From positions 48,973,149 through 49,037,148 of the forward strand of contig NC_063166.1 in NCBI RefSeq assembly GCF_023159225.1: a stretch of DNA of 64,000 nucleotides, written 5' to 3'. Below, one piece after another: positions 30,665-42,378 of this stretch (position 1 is the first letter of the stretch; each line of letters starts with the position of its first letter). This stretch comes from Perognathus longimembris pacificus. Lineage: Eukaryota > Chordata > Mammalia > Rodentia > Heteromyidae. A model generated the notes under the pieces. It was not told the DNA's origin and made no database searches. It saw nothing but the letters and a program-made list of their open reading frames with translations. The position numbers were made by a program, and so were the translations under genes.

Positions 30665-33305
30665 TGGATAAGACAAAGCTTGCATTTATTTTCCTAGCCA
30701 GTTGAGAATGTCAGACTGAGTGCTGAGAATTCAGGCTGCTTAAGGAATCTGATCAGAATCGCCACATCTTCTGCCAAGTCACCAAAATGTGTCTTCAAAG
30801 ATGATTTGCTTCTTCTGTCTTAATAATCTTTCAGGACAGGATCTCCAATCCCAACATGAATCCTCTTATTCAAAAACAAATTCAAGCATTCATTTTTTTC
30901 CTTCTTCTTGAAGTGTCAACAGAAAACCCTGCCCCTAAGTGTTTGACCATGTTTTAAGCTCTTCTGTGGGGCTCCTTGGGACTAGAGTTACTTAGTGACC
31001 TCAAGCAGCCCATGTAAGACAAAGGTGACAAAAACAATCCTAAGAATGTTTGGGTGCTTGCCCTTGATAAGAAAGCAGATTATTATTCCTGGAATCTGCC
31101 CTGAGGTGGTTGCCAGCTCCTGCCAGTCATTCCTTAAGGGGTTGGACTACGTGTATGGTTTGGGTCCTAGAGTGACATAAGGTCTCTACTTCTCCATTTC
31201 TGATCTGCCTCAGCCCTTATGTCTACCCCAGCACACTTCCCATATCTGTGGAAAAGACTAGATGTTAGTTCACTTCTCTTTTCTGCCTGGGTCTGTGTGA
31301 GGGAGGGGCTGACCTTTTCCATTTCTGTTTCAATAGCTGTGAAATGAAGCCATTTCCCCAGCTGAGAGTGATCACTCATATGCAAAACCATGTGCATACA
31401 GGTAGATTTCCTTCTCTAAGTTTCTCTTCATTTTCTTATTAGATAATAAATATATTCTATTGATGCTGTTCTCTTAAGACATGAACTTGTCTCTCTCCAT
31501 ATCTCTTTCACTCTAACACACACACACAGAGAGAGAGAGAGAGAGCCTAATTTTATTCATGCTTGCCTTGAAAATTCCTTAAATATAGGGAACCAAGGTC
31601 TCTTCTTCCTTGGTACAGTCAGGAGGCTAGGGGTAGACCCCCTACATTTGTAGGAGTTTCACTGTGACCTCAAAGATGGAATTAGACATCCACAGTAAAC
31701 TCACAAGATCCTCAAAGACATCATTATTCAGTGAAAAGGACCAGACATTAAAAGTCTATATACAATAGAATTGCATTTGTGTGAACTTTAAACTTCAAAA
31801 TTAATCTCATTGTTGCCAACAGCTGGTTGGCAGGTGAGAGGCAAAGCTGGATGATCAGGAGGATTAAAAGATTCTCTATCTCTGATGGTACTTTGGGCTG
31901 TACAGGGTAGTTATCTGTCAAATTCAGAGAATATGTACTGAAGATTGTGCATTTCAAAATGGTTTTACAGCAAATGAAGAACTATCAAGCTGTAGTCAAC
32001 TCATCTAATATCTACAATGTACTTTAAAATATATCCAAGAAAAGATTAATTTAGGGATGAAAAGAGAAGACAGATGGACAGACAGATGATGTAGCGTAAA
32101 ACAGAACATGAATGATGGCAGGATGTAGTGGCAGGAGTATAGATGTTGGCTACAGATTTCTTATATACTTGCTGTATGTTTGAAATTTTTCACAATAACT
32201 GGGGAAATGCTTCCTATTCCCCATGTCCTGTGCTGCACCCCTCCCACTGGCTACCTCCCTTCCAGAAATTGTTCCCCTGCCTCTGAGCTGCTAGGTCTTA
32301 TGGCCTTTTTTCCATATTCCAGTCAATACTTGGCTTGCAGCAGTGCAAGTGTTGGACATATATAACCCTACATTGGTTCAAACATAAGAAGGACTTTATT
32401 TAATGCTATTGCAACAGAGAACTGTACAATAGTAATAAGGAAGTCATTGACCTAAATTCCAAATACACCGAAGACAAGGGGAGATCAATAGCAAAGGAGG
32501 GTCATGATGGATCGAAAATTACCAATAGAAGACATCAAGTGTATTGGGTTCTGGCTAAAGTGACCTACAGGGTTGTGGGTGACAGTAGGAGGAGAACTTA
32601 GACATCAAAAGGGAAGATGAGAAACATGCTCAGATATTAAAGGTGGTCAGATAGCAGGGAAGGAGTTCTCTAAAGTTGATTATATACATTTTGCTAAGAC
32701 TGAGCAATATAGACCTGAACAGACAGGTCAGGGACTATGTGGAGAAGCTCAAAGAAACCCGATTCAAGTATGGAAAAGGAGAGGATCCTGGTCATTGAGT
32801 TCTGCCTCTCAGTGGCCAATGCTAAAGAAAGGTAGGAGAAATCAAGGAGAAGTCAGCGATGCTCTAAGTGGCCCCTGAATTTTGGTACCCATGTTCACTG
32901 AATCCACATTAACCCAGCATAACAGAAATCTTTGTATTATATAACAGGAACTGAGATTCAAGGTCACATGAACAAAGAGAGGGAAGCAAGCAGCCTGTGG
33001 TTGGAAAGGACCTGGAACCACCCAGGGAGTGATCTGCCAGGGAGGTTGCTCAACCCCATCCAGCCATCTTGCTGTTTCAGAGCACCTGAAAGGCCTGAGA
33101 AGATGGATGGATCACCAGGCTGCCCAGCCAGCCACGATGTCCCTGGGAGGCCCTTCATGTAGCTATGATGCTTCAGTCAGTACATCTGCACTACTGAATA
33201 CACTGTGAAAATATGTGGCACCTTGTACTCAAAGCAATGAGGGCTGCTGGACACTGAACAGAAACTTGCAATAGGATTTTCCTCCCTCTGATTGGGATGG
33301 TGGCT
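30665..33305. other. Intergenic, no gene recognised
   Basis: The only clear structure is a CA/GA microsatellite at 31517-31545. Short open frames show no splice or family signature. Confidence 0.35.
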
Positions 33306-33307
33306 AT

Positions 33308-33422
33308 TTCAGGGGCCTGTGACTCATGCCTGTAATCCTAGCTATTCAGGAGGCTAAGATCTGAGGATCATGATTTGAAGCCAGCCATTACAAGAAAGTC
33401 TGTGAGACTCTTATCTCCAATT

Positions 33423-33473
<51 letters not shown>

Positions 33474-33545
33474 GCTGTGGTTCAAGAGGTAGAATGCTAG
33501 CCTTGAGCATAAAAGCTCAGGGATAATGCCCAGGCCCCAAGACTG
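33308..33545 (+). mobile_element. 7SL-Geo SINE with internal (CA)n
   Basis: A CA array (33425-33471) has expanded exactly between the 7SL half (TCTTATCTCCAATTAAA) and the Geo half (GGAGCTGTGGTTCAAGAGG). Confidence 0.75.
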
Positions 33546-33549
33546 GAGG

Positions 33550-34440
33550 AAGAGGTATCAAGGCACTGTGCATGTGCCTCTACCAGGGGCTGCCAGGTTT
33601 CTCCAAGAGGATGTGTTTCCTTGTGATAATGTGGCATCCACCCCTGTCCAAACTGTAGTGAAAGCTGGCACATGGTCCAGAAGCCATTTCAGGGGCTTCT
33701 TGTATTAGGGCTCCGGAGAAATGAGGAGAAAAGGTAAGGGAATTGAGAGTTCAACTCAGGGAACTCTGGGCCTCCACAAGGTAAGGCTTTTGTCCTTCCC
33801 ACTTCCAAAGTCCACCAAGCCTGTGATATACTGTTTGAACTGCTGGCAGAGAACCAAGTTTTCATGGTTCAAAATTGAATGCTCAGAGTCTCAACTCTTG
33901 ACCAACTTGACCGGGCCACTTGCCAAGACATGTATGTTTTGTTTTGTGCCAGTCCTTAAGCTGTAGGCTCCCAAAATCAGGGTACCCATTGACTTGGAGT
34001 TATTCTGAGCCATCCCCATTGCAGCCAGCTCACCACTGGCGGCTCTTTCTGGTTCTGACCTTGAACTTGCCATTTGCCAGCAGCCACCTCTCTTGCTGCA
34101 TTCTGTGCAGAGGATATACAACAGTGGCTCCTAGTCCATCTAAACAGTTGAAGCCAGTGTCCATCCTAACCCTGACTTTCCATGTCTTGTCATCTTGTCC
34201 TAATGCACTGAGATGGCTCTTAGAGCCCCCGAGAGTACTCCACACTGGTACCTTGTCATTGGGGATTAGAGAGGCTACTTTCTCAAGATACCTATCTAAC
34301 TCAGCCCATGCCAGAGGCCTAACAGAATGATAATGGGTGTGTCATCATCCACAGTAGCTTGTGTTAGCATTTAAGCTTCTTCTCTGAGCATGCTCACAAC
34401 CCCCACTCCCATGCTCCAGCTGTGACTAGCACTTCCTTCA
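33550..34440. other. Intergenic, nothing recognised
   Basis: Moderate GC sequence with short frames on both strands; no conserved domain or repeat could be named. Confidence 0.35.
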
Positions 34441-34442
34441 AA

Positions 34443-34660
34443 AGATCTCAGGGGGCTGGGAATATGGCCTAGTGGTAGAGTGCTTGCCTCATGTACATGA
34501 AATCCTGGGTTCAATTTCTCAGCACCACATTATATAGAAAAAGCAGGAAGTGGTGCTGTGGGTCAAGTGGTAGAGTGCTAGCCTTGAGCAAAAAGAAGCC
34601 AGGGACAGTACACAGGCCCTGGACTGGCAAAAAAACAAAACAAAACAAAAATATCTCAGG
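34443..34660 (+). mobile_element. IDL-Geo SINE
   Basis: Dimer with an A-rich (AAAAC)n tail and imperfect flanking AGATCTCAGG / ATATCTCAGG repeats. It lies 50 bases before the L1 insertion and is independent of it. Confidence 0.85.
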
Positions 34661-34714
34661 ATTCCTCATCTTACTCTTGCAAACACACTCTCCTAAAAAT
34701 GGAGCCTCACACGA

Positions 34715-35480
34715 AAAGGAACTTCCTGAATAGAGTCCCAGGGGCACAACAGATAGGGGAGAGACTCGACATATGGGACTACTACAAAATAAAAAGTTTC
34801 AGCACAGCTAAGGACATAGCCACCAAACTAGAAAGACAGCCAACCATATGGGAAAGGATCTTTACCAGCACAGCAACAAAGACCTAATATCTGTCATCTA
34901 CAGAGAACTCAAAAAAATAAGCCCCTCCAAGACCAATAAACCAATTAGGAAATGGGCAAAGGAGCTAAAGAGAGACTTCACAAGAGAAGAGATAAAAATG
35001 GCAAAGAAACATATGAGGAAATGTTCAACATCCCTGGCAGTAAAAGAAATGCAAATAAAAATAACCCTGAGATACCACCTCACTCCAGTTAGAATGGCCT
35101 ATACTCTGAACTCAGGCAACAACAAATGCTGGAGGGGGTGTGGGGAAAGAGGAACGCTTCTCCATTGTTGGTGGGAGTGCAAATTAGTACAACCACTTTG
35201 GAGAACATTATGGAGGTTCCTCAAAAAGCTCAACACAGACCTACCCTATGACCCAGCCATACCACTCCTAGGCATCTATCCTGAACAACAGGTCCTAAGA
35301 TATCAAAAAGACATCTGCACTTCCATGTTTATTGCTGCACAATTCACAATAGCTAAAATATGGAAACAACCCAGATGCCCCCCCACAGATGAATGGATCC
35401 AAAAAATATGGTACCTATACACAATGGAATACTACATAGCAATTAGAAATGGTGAAATATTGTTATTTGCAGGGTAATGG
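34715..35480 (+). pseudogene. L1 ORF2 C-terminal fragment
   Basis: The protein begins at NFLNRVPGAQQIGERLD and, after one frame change near 34880, runs through the Cys-containing region [18 protein letters not shown] to the normal ORF2 end region. It corresponds to 6388-7000 in the antisense copy. It has no catalytic domain. Confidence 0.8.
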
Positions 35481-36025
35481 TCAGAACTTGAACAAATAAT
35501 GTTGAGCGAGACAAGCCTAGAACACAGAAAACAAAGGGGCATGATCTCCTTGATATATGACTGTTAAGGTGGGGGGAGGGGGAGACAGTAAAGAGCAGGT
35601 CTGCGAAACCAAAAATTTCTTGTCAAATGGTATTTCCCACAGGTTTGGGTCAGCGACCCTACATTATAAACCCAAACAATTACTCAACATATAAAGGTAA
35701 AAAATAGACCTCTCAGTGTATCACAATAGCTCAAAAGCTATGTATGTACGTTCATGTAAGACAAGGATAAGCAAACCCTATTGTCAACATTACATTTAAA
35801 GCCCTAGGCGAATTTCCTTTAGTTTAGGCCACGTGGCTACTGTATATGTTTTTGGTACACTGTGTATTGTATATATGTCTACCTGACCTAGGGAAGGGAA
35901 AGAAAAACAGGGTGTAAGATATCACAAGAAATGTACACACTGCCCTACTATGTAACTGTATCCCTTTTGCATAACACCTTGTCAAAAAAATTGTTTAATT
36001 AATAAATAAATTATTTTTTAAAAAA
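35481..36025 (+). mobile_element. L1 3' UTR
   Basis: It aligns with the complement of 5696-6180, including GTATTTCCCACAGG, AACAGGGTGTAAGATATCAC and the terminal AATTAATAAATAAATTA. This fixes where the L1 proper stops. Confidence 0.8.
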
Positions 36026-37257
36026 GAAAGAAAAAGCTGGAATTGGTGCTGTGGCTCAAGTGGCAGAGTGCTAGCCTTGACCAAAAAGAAACCAGGGCCA
36101 GTGTTCAGGCCCTGAGTCCAAGCCCCAGGACTGGAAACAAAACCAAAACAAAACAAACAAAAATTTGCCTAAATTTGTTCAGCTTATCGGTAACTTCCTC
36201 CAGCAGCTGTCCTTGATACCCATGTCAGATCACTCCTGTTCATGTGATTTCAACTAAACTTTTGAATAACAAACTCATCTATGACTGCCAACTAACCATT
36301 ACAGGGCCCAGGAAGGCTCTCTGTACTCTGCCCCAGGGCACATTCTATCTTTTGGGAAAGGGTGGAGACTGTTCTGTATCACTAGGGGCACTCTCCATCA
36401 AGAGACAGTTGGTGGATAAATGAACACACTCCTGGAAAACATGATGCTCCTGAGATGTTCATCTAGTGCAGTTAAGCTACCAGTAGCAACCTGGATAATG
36501 TACCCCCCTCCTGTGGCTTTTCTTCCTGTCTTATTCTCCTCATTCACTCATTCTTTTCTGCCTTGTAGGTTAACTTTCAAATAAATCTCCTACACATACA
36601 AGTCTTTGCTTCACTTAGGCTTTGTTTTCAAGAGAATCCCATATAAGATACTAGTATCAGGGGCTGGAAATATGGCCTAGTGATAAAGTGCTTGCCTTGC
36701 ATACATGAAGCCCTGGGTTCAATTCCTCAGCACCATGTATATAAATGAGCAGATGTCCAAGCAATCCCAAAACAATACTGATAATATACATACCTAGATC
36801 CTTCTCCTTTTCCAGAAGGCCAATTGAAAGTTGAGGATGTCTTAGGGTAAGTGCTCTGGCAGAAGCAAGTCCCACAATTCTGCCACCAACAATGACTATA
36901 TCAAAAGAGCTGTGAGAAAAAGCTACTTTTAAAGACTTGCTTTACTACAGTAGATCCCACCAAACTTCACATGAGCAACTGTTATCAACAGACAATTAAA
37001 CTACTCATTTGTAATAACTATCATATATATACATACACACATATACATACATATGGCTTTGCACTATTTCTCTTCACACTCAAGAACAAATCTTTAAAAC
37101 TTCCACACATTTCAGACCTCACACTGTGGCTGTCAAATGTACACCTTTAAAAATTCTTGACATCAGTAATGGTATCTATTGTATAACCCTCAGTAATTTT
37201 TTAATTTGTGAAATTTATCAAATAAAAGTTTTCCGATGTAAAAAAAAAAAAAAGAAG
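36026..37257 (+). other. Presumed transduced non-L1 sequence
   Basis: It contains a Geo monomer (36036-36150), an LTR-like phrase with AATAAA near 36580, an ID unit (36660-36745) and unique AT-rich DNA ending in AATAAA and A14. The position between the L1 end and the right target repeat is why I treat it as one cargo. Confidence 0.55.
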
Positions 37258-37639
37258 AATGGAGCCTCAGCTTGTCAGAGAAGGTGAAGAGCCACAAATT
37301 AAAACCAATTCCTGCCCTTCAGAGACAGCTATTGTGATCACACAATTCATCAGACCACCAGCAGTCCTAGCTGTCCTGACTTTGAGTTCCTTCCTTTCCT
37401 TCCCATTTAACCAGGATAACATCACAGGAAATTTAAAAGACCTCCCTGGTCTCACAAAGCTGCAAATACAACCCTGTGACAGCTGTCTTACTAGAGGGAC
37501 ACTGGGAACATTTGGGGGTTGTTGATTCAGATGTCAGCCATAAATCCAGCATCAGTGTCCCTATCCTAACTTTGAACCTAAGTACTCCTTAGAAATACTG
37601 TCCTAATGCTGACTCCTGCTGATCCAGCCCAACTAGTAG

Positions 37640-38045
37640 CCCAACTAGAAGCCTACCAACAAACTGAGGCTCCCACTGGCTGATCATTGCCTCCAGCACT
37701 CCGGGGTCAGTCCCTCTGGGTACTCTTCAAGGGCCTGTACTTCCAGTGTTTGTGACAAAGTCTGCCACCTTACCCATGAAGTCATTTCTCTTGGACCATT
37801 TTCAGGCACACAGGTGTGACTGAGAGAACAAAGCCAGCTGTCATACAAAGAGCACCCCTCCATTCTTTTCTCTCCTGGGCCCCTGTGTTACAGCCCAGGC
37901 CAGCACTTCACTGAGGGTCCTCTTAATTTGGGGAAAGGAGTAAGGAAGCAGTATGTGGAGAACTGGACTACTGAGCCAAAGAGGCAGATGCATGGCTCTC
38001 ACTATAGGAGCCACTGTGGGAAGTCCAGGAAAAGGAGGATCAGTC
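37640..38045 (+). repeat. Segment paralogous to 50270-50640
   Basis: Shared words in the same order include CTCCCACTGGCTGA, CTGCCACCTTA/CTGCCACCTGTTAG, CCATTTTCAGGCACA and AGATGCATGG. The pair brackets CST3. It may be an old unclassified repeat or part of a larger duplication. Confidence 0.6.
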
Positions 38046-38820
38046 CCCAAAAACAGGTGAGGAGAAGCAGGCTGTGCTGGGCATGTGTGTAGGTCCCAGA
38101 GGCACTAGGAGTTTTCTGAGTCATACACTATTCTAGATCTTGATGGAGGAGAAGGGTGACATACATGTATTCACTAAAATTCCTGTCTGGACACAAAAGA
38201 TGGGCATCTTATATGTGAATCATGCCTCATTCAAGATGTTTTTCATTAAACCCAGGTAAATATCATTGACCATAGTCATGAAGGGGCGGCGGGGAGCAAG
38301 AAATGCCCTGGCATTTAGTCCTTGCTGCCCATCTTCTCTCTCTGGCCTAGTAGGGGTCTCCTTGACCTCACCCACTATGTATTGTCTACACAGCTTCCAG
38401 GGTGCAGTTCCACATCACACTTCTTTCCTGCTTAAACACCCTCCACTTCACTGGCTTCTTGGTCTTATAGGGGGAAAGCTCAGCTGTGTCTCAGGGCCTT
38501 TCCACTGGCTCTTTGCTCTGCCCTTCAGCTGTTTTCCTAATTTGGCACAACTTCCTAACCAGTGCCAAGAGCTTTCCTTCTCTCACTCTTTTCCTCTCTC
38601 CCGCCTTCCCTCCCTCTTGTTCTACCTCACTTCTGACAAATCACCTATAATTAATTCCTTGATGTAATGATAACTGCCTCCCCTCCCCCCCCATGCCCTG
38701 AAGCTGGGTTGTGCAGTACACAGCTACCACCACACTTGGCCTAGAGATGCTTGAAATGAGGCCAGTCACGTATGGACATCTGCCCCAATGTCACAAATAC
38801 ACGCCTAAGTCGGAAGACTC

Positions 38821-38856
38821 AGCACACATACAAAAGGTAATTTTTGTATGTGTGCT
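38821..38856 (+). repeat. Perfect 15-bp inverted repeat
   Basis: AGCACACATACAAAA (38821-38835) is followed after 6 bases by its exact complement (38842-38856), about 1 kb upstream of CST3. Confidence 0.95.
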
Positions 38857-39347
38857 AAGTAACCAATTATGAATTAAGTACCTATTATTCCTGTTTGTTG
38901 TAATAGCATTTGACATATAAATAAAACACTTACTGAAATTATTTTGCCTGTTTCTTTGTGTGTCTACTACAAAATTTTAAATTTACACAGGGTTTTGAAC
39001 GCCATCTTTATATTAGGTTGCTTCCACATCAAGTCCAGGGCTCAGCTACTATATACCTCATCTCCAGGCTTTAGATAGTATGGCCCAGGAGATACCTTTG
39101 CTTATGGCATAATAGTAACTGTTGGTAGTGTATTTTTGGGTGGGGATATGTAGGAAAGACTCTTTATTTTCCCCCAAATTTTTCCTTCAGTTTGGCAAAG
39201 AAGTTCTTGGGGGGCGGGGAGCCAGGCCTGGGTCTTTCAGACACCTCAGCAAAGGGGTCCTTGCTCCTGAGATTCCCAGATTTTGATCCTGAACTTAACC
39301 CAAGCCTGCTGGTCCAGGAAGCCAAGAATAGAAGGCTCCCCCTCTTG

Positions 39348-39384
39348 CCCCCCCCGCCCCCCGCCCCCCGCCCCCCGCCCCGCC
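39348..39384 (+). repeat. C-rich tract, G-quadruplex potential on - strand
   Basis: Six runs of three or more C separated by single G occur within 37 bases, about 475 bases before the CST3 start codon. Confidence 0.85.
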
Positions 39385-39765
39385 ACTTTTCCCAGAGCTC
39401 AGAGGTCTAAGTCTTCTGCAGAGCTCAGAAAGCAGTGACATTGTTTCTGGAGACCAGGACTGGATAGAACTCAGGAGGAGGGCGAGGGAGGGGAGGGGGG
39501 CCGGGGGGGCACTGAGGTGGGAGGAATCCTAGTGTGGAGGGGACTGAGAAGAGTCCCAGGGGGCTGGAGGCTGGGCTAGGGCCGATTGGGAGAGGGACGG
39601 CCAGGAGAGGGCGAGTCGGGCGGGTGGAGCCAAGGCAGGAGAGGGGGGCGGAGGCTGGAAGCCGGGCTGGGAGGGGAGAAGGGGCGGGAGCAGAGGAGCG
39701 GGTGGAGGCCGGAAAAGGAGGAGCCTGGTGCGGGAGTTGTGGGATGGGTCCGGACGCCAGCCCGG

Positions 39766-39773
39766 GATAAAAG
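39766..39773 (+). promoter_or_regulatory. CST3: TATA-like box of CST3
   Basis: GATAAAAG lies 85-92 bases before the ATG, at the same spacing as in the paralogue at 9822. Confidence 0.6.
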
Positions 39774-39857
39774 CCTGGAGGTAGGCCAGGGATTACGTCC
39801 GCGGTCCCGCGGCAGTTCCAGCTTCATCCCCGTCTGTGAGTCGAGTCGCTGTCCGTC

Positions 39858-40100
39858 ATGTCGTGGAGCCTGCGTCTCCCTCTGCTCCTGCTGGCGGCCG
39901 TGGCCGTTGCCTTGGCCGTGAGGCCCGAGGCCGGCCTGGGCGCCAGCCAGCCGCGGATGAAACTCGGGGGCATCGAGGAGGCAGACGTGAACGAGCAGGG
40001 CGTGCGCAAAGCGCTGTCCTTCGCGCTCAGCGAGTACAACAAAGCCAGTAACGACGCGTTCCACAGCCGCGTGGTGCAGGTGGTGCGCGCCCGCAAGCAG
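39858..40100 (+). CDS. CST3: CST3 exon 1
   Basis: 81 codons, ending AAGCAG|GTGCGT at phase 0. The donor hexamer is the same as in the paralogue. It encodes the signal peptide and the main helix ([18 protein letters not shown]). Confidence 0.95.
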
Positions 40101-42331
40101 GTGCGTGTCCGCGGGGAGCTGGGGCGGGCAGGGGAACCTGGAACCTGACTGGATGCTTTGCCCCCAGGGCGTTCCCCGCATCTTCTGCCGCGTCCTCCGC
40201 CCGCCTGCTCCCACCCTGCCCACCCTGCCCCGGTGCCCTGGCCCGCGGGCCACCCAGGCCTGCCAGCGCTGGAACTCCCCCCCTGCTTCTCACACGGGAG
40301 GGCGTCCTCCATCCCTCCATCCCCCCAGTAGCCCTTCATGGGCCTGTTTCCAGGATTGGCCCCCTCGGTCCCGCCTAAAACCTAGCCTGGCACACCGCAC
40401 TTGGGGCCCTGGCACCTTGTGTTCCCCAGTTTCCAGCAGGCATCAGAGGCCCCAAGGGGACAGATTAGGGGGAATCCAGCTTTAGCTCCGTACCACCAAC
40501 CCCAGGACACCTTCACTAAATGATGTCTTAGCATATTTCCCCTTTGAATTCTTGTTCTGACTCGGTCGCAGACTCACAGAGCAGCTTCCAAAGGAGCCAC
40601 AGCACCCCAGTGGATTCTGCACCTTGTCCTTCCGGGATGAGTGCTTGCCTAGCCCTTGTTTACTTCCTCCTCCCTTTCCCCACACACCTCTGTCTGTCTG
40701 AGTCTCTGGGTTTACATGTATTTATTTCTCTGTACTTTTTTCTGTACTTTTTTTTAAGTAGTTGTACAAAGGGGTTTCAATTCAATAAGTCATATTATGA
40801 GTAGTACAATGCATCTTAATCAGTGTCAGCCCTTCCATTGTTTTCCCCTTCTCTCCTCATCCCATCCACTCTCTCAAGTTCCCTAGTTCCATTCTTATCT
40901 AATGTACACTGAACGATATGACTGTATTTGCTTACTCTTTCTGTCTCCATTCTTGTGCCCCCTCTAAACTTTTGAGAGCAGACACTTCAGAGTACATTTC
41001 TTGCAAGCAAGAGTGTTGTCTGCAAACTCCAGGAATCAGTTTTGAAAATCAAGAATCAACCCTGCCACAATTACCTCACATTCAGACTCACTGGACTTGC
41101 TGGTGTCCCACTAATGGGCACTCGAGTGGGCTGCAGTCAGTATTAGACTCCTGAGCCTCCCTCCTTGTGTTGCATCTCCTGCTGTTTCCATGACTGTGGT
41201 GTTTGGAGAGGTTCTGTGAGTTGTGTGGCACTCCATCAGGGATACTACAAAATGATATTTCCTAGTGATATTCTGATCATCTTATAGTGTATATGTGTTG
41301 TGTGCGCGCATACTTGCTGCATGCATGCCCTATGACCTTCACACTGAAATCTTATGGCACATTTCTCAGAACTTGTCCGCATCTGCAATACATGACTGTG
41401 TAGACTGCTGCCCGGTCTTGGCTGACCTTTTATTTCCTTCTTCTGAAGTGCCTTGCTTCCTCTTCCTGGGAGTGTTCCAGAGTAAGGGGCCGCTGCCTCC
41501 CATCCTGAGATAGAAGCATGGTGGCCAGTGACCCTGGACACTTGAGTAGAGGACCACACTGGACCCTGCCTCTGCCAGCTTGTAGTGTGCCAGGAGGACA
41601 AGGGTCTCCAGGGAGCATGAAAGGCTGCTGGGTTCCAGGCTTGACCCTGACAGTGGAATTCAGAGCAAAGGGCCTGAGTCCCACTGCAGAGCAACACATA
41701 GGGATTCAACCACAAATGTTGCCTTTAGTGCCAGTATGCAGATCTCATTTCCACTTACTGTTGAGTGCGCATATGAGCGAAAGCCAGTTCATTTCTTCTG
41801 CTGCAGCATTTAGCTGCCATTGTTCCTCATGAACATGACATGTGCTTCCCATGGTCCTTGTTGACCTGTGCATGCCTCAGATGTGACACTCACTGGGGGA
41901 GGGAAGCATAGGGTGTTATAGGCCACTGGGTTAATGAAACCTGCTTTACAGATGGGAAAAAGGTATAAGGGGGAGTTCATTTTTGCATAGGGCAACATCT
42001 GGAGTCTTATCCCCTGTCCCTCACTCTGGGCTTGGCAACAGTTCTGGTAAGTTGAGATGTGCTATGCCACTAAAGGGTTAAATTCTACTCTTTAATTACA
42101 TTGTAGTGCTGACTCAAGCCTGTAAACATAGCTACTCAGGAGGTTGAGATCTGAGGATAACAATTCGAAGCCAGCCAAGACAGACAAATCTGTGAGGCTA
42201 GTAGCAAAAATCCAGACGTAGAGGTATGGCTCAACACCAGCCAGGCAACAGGGCGAGGCCTGAGTTCAAGCTGCAGTATGAGAGAGAGAGAGAGGTTCCC
42301 ATGATCAGTCACACTGAAGGAGGGGACATTT

Positions 42332-42378
<47 letters not shown>

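Larger units (their letters stand above)
34698..37269 (+). mobile_element. L1 insertion with 1.2-kb 3' transduction
   Basis: A 12-base repeat AATGGAGCCTCA flanks the segment (34698-34709 and 37258-37269). The L1 begins right after the left copy, 5'-truncated in late ORF2, and its own 3' UTR ends near 36025. Unrelated DNA follows to 37240, where AATAAA (37221-37226) precedes an A14 tail and the right repeat. The left target reads CT/AAAA, the L1 endonuclease preference. I infer that transcription ran through the weak L1 signal and stopped at the downstream one. Confidence 0.7.
39180..40480 (+). promoter_or_regulatory. CST3: CpG-island promoter of CST3
   Basis: GC-rich, CpG-rich DNA spans the upstream region, exon 1 and the start of intron 1. 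It includes several GGGCGG/GGGGCGGG Sp1-type boxes (for example near 39212, 39645 and 39682). This fits the broad expression known for cystatin C and contrasts with the CpG-poor promoter of the paralogue. Confidence 0.75.

Noticed and set aside
39576..40253. A 225-codon frame on the - strand across the CST3 promoter and exon 1.
   Set aside because: CpG islands have few stop codons. The frame is a shadow of exon 1 and the GC-rich flank, with Pro/Arg/Gly-biased content and no family signature.
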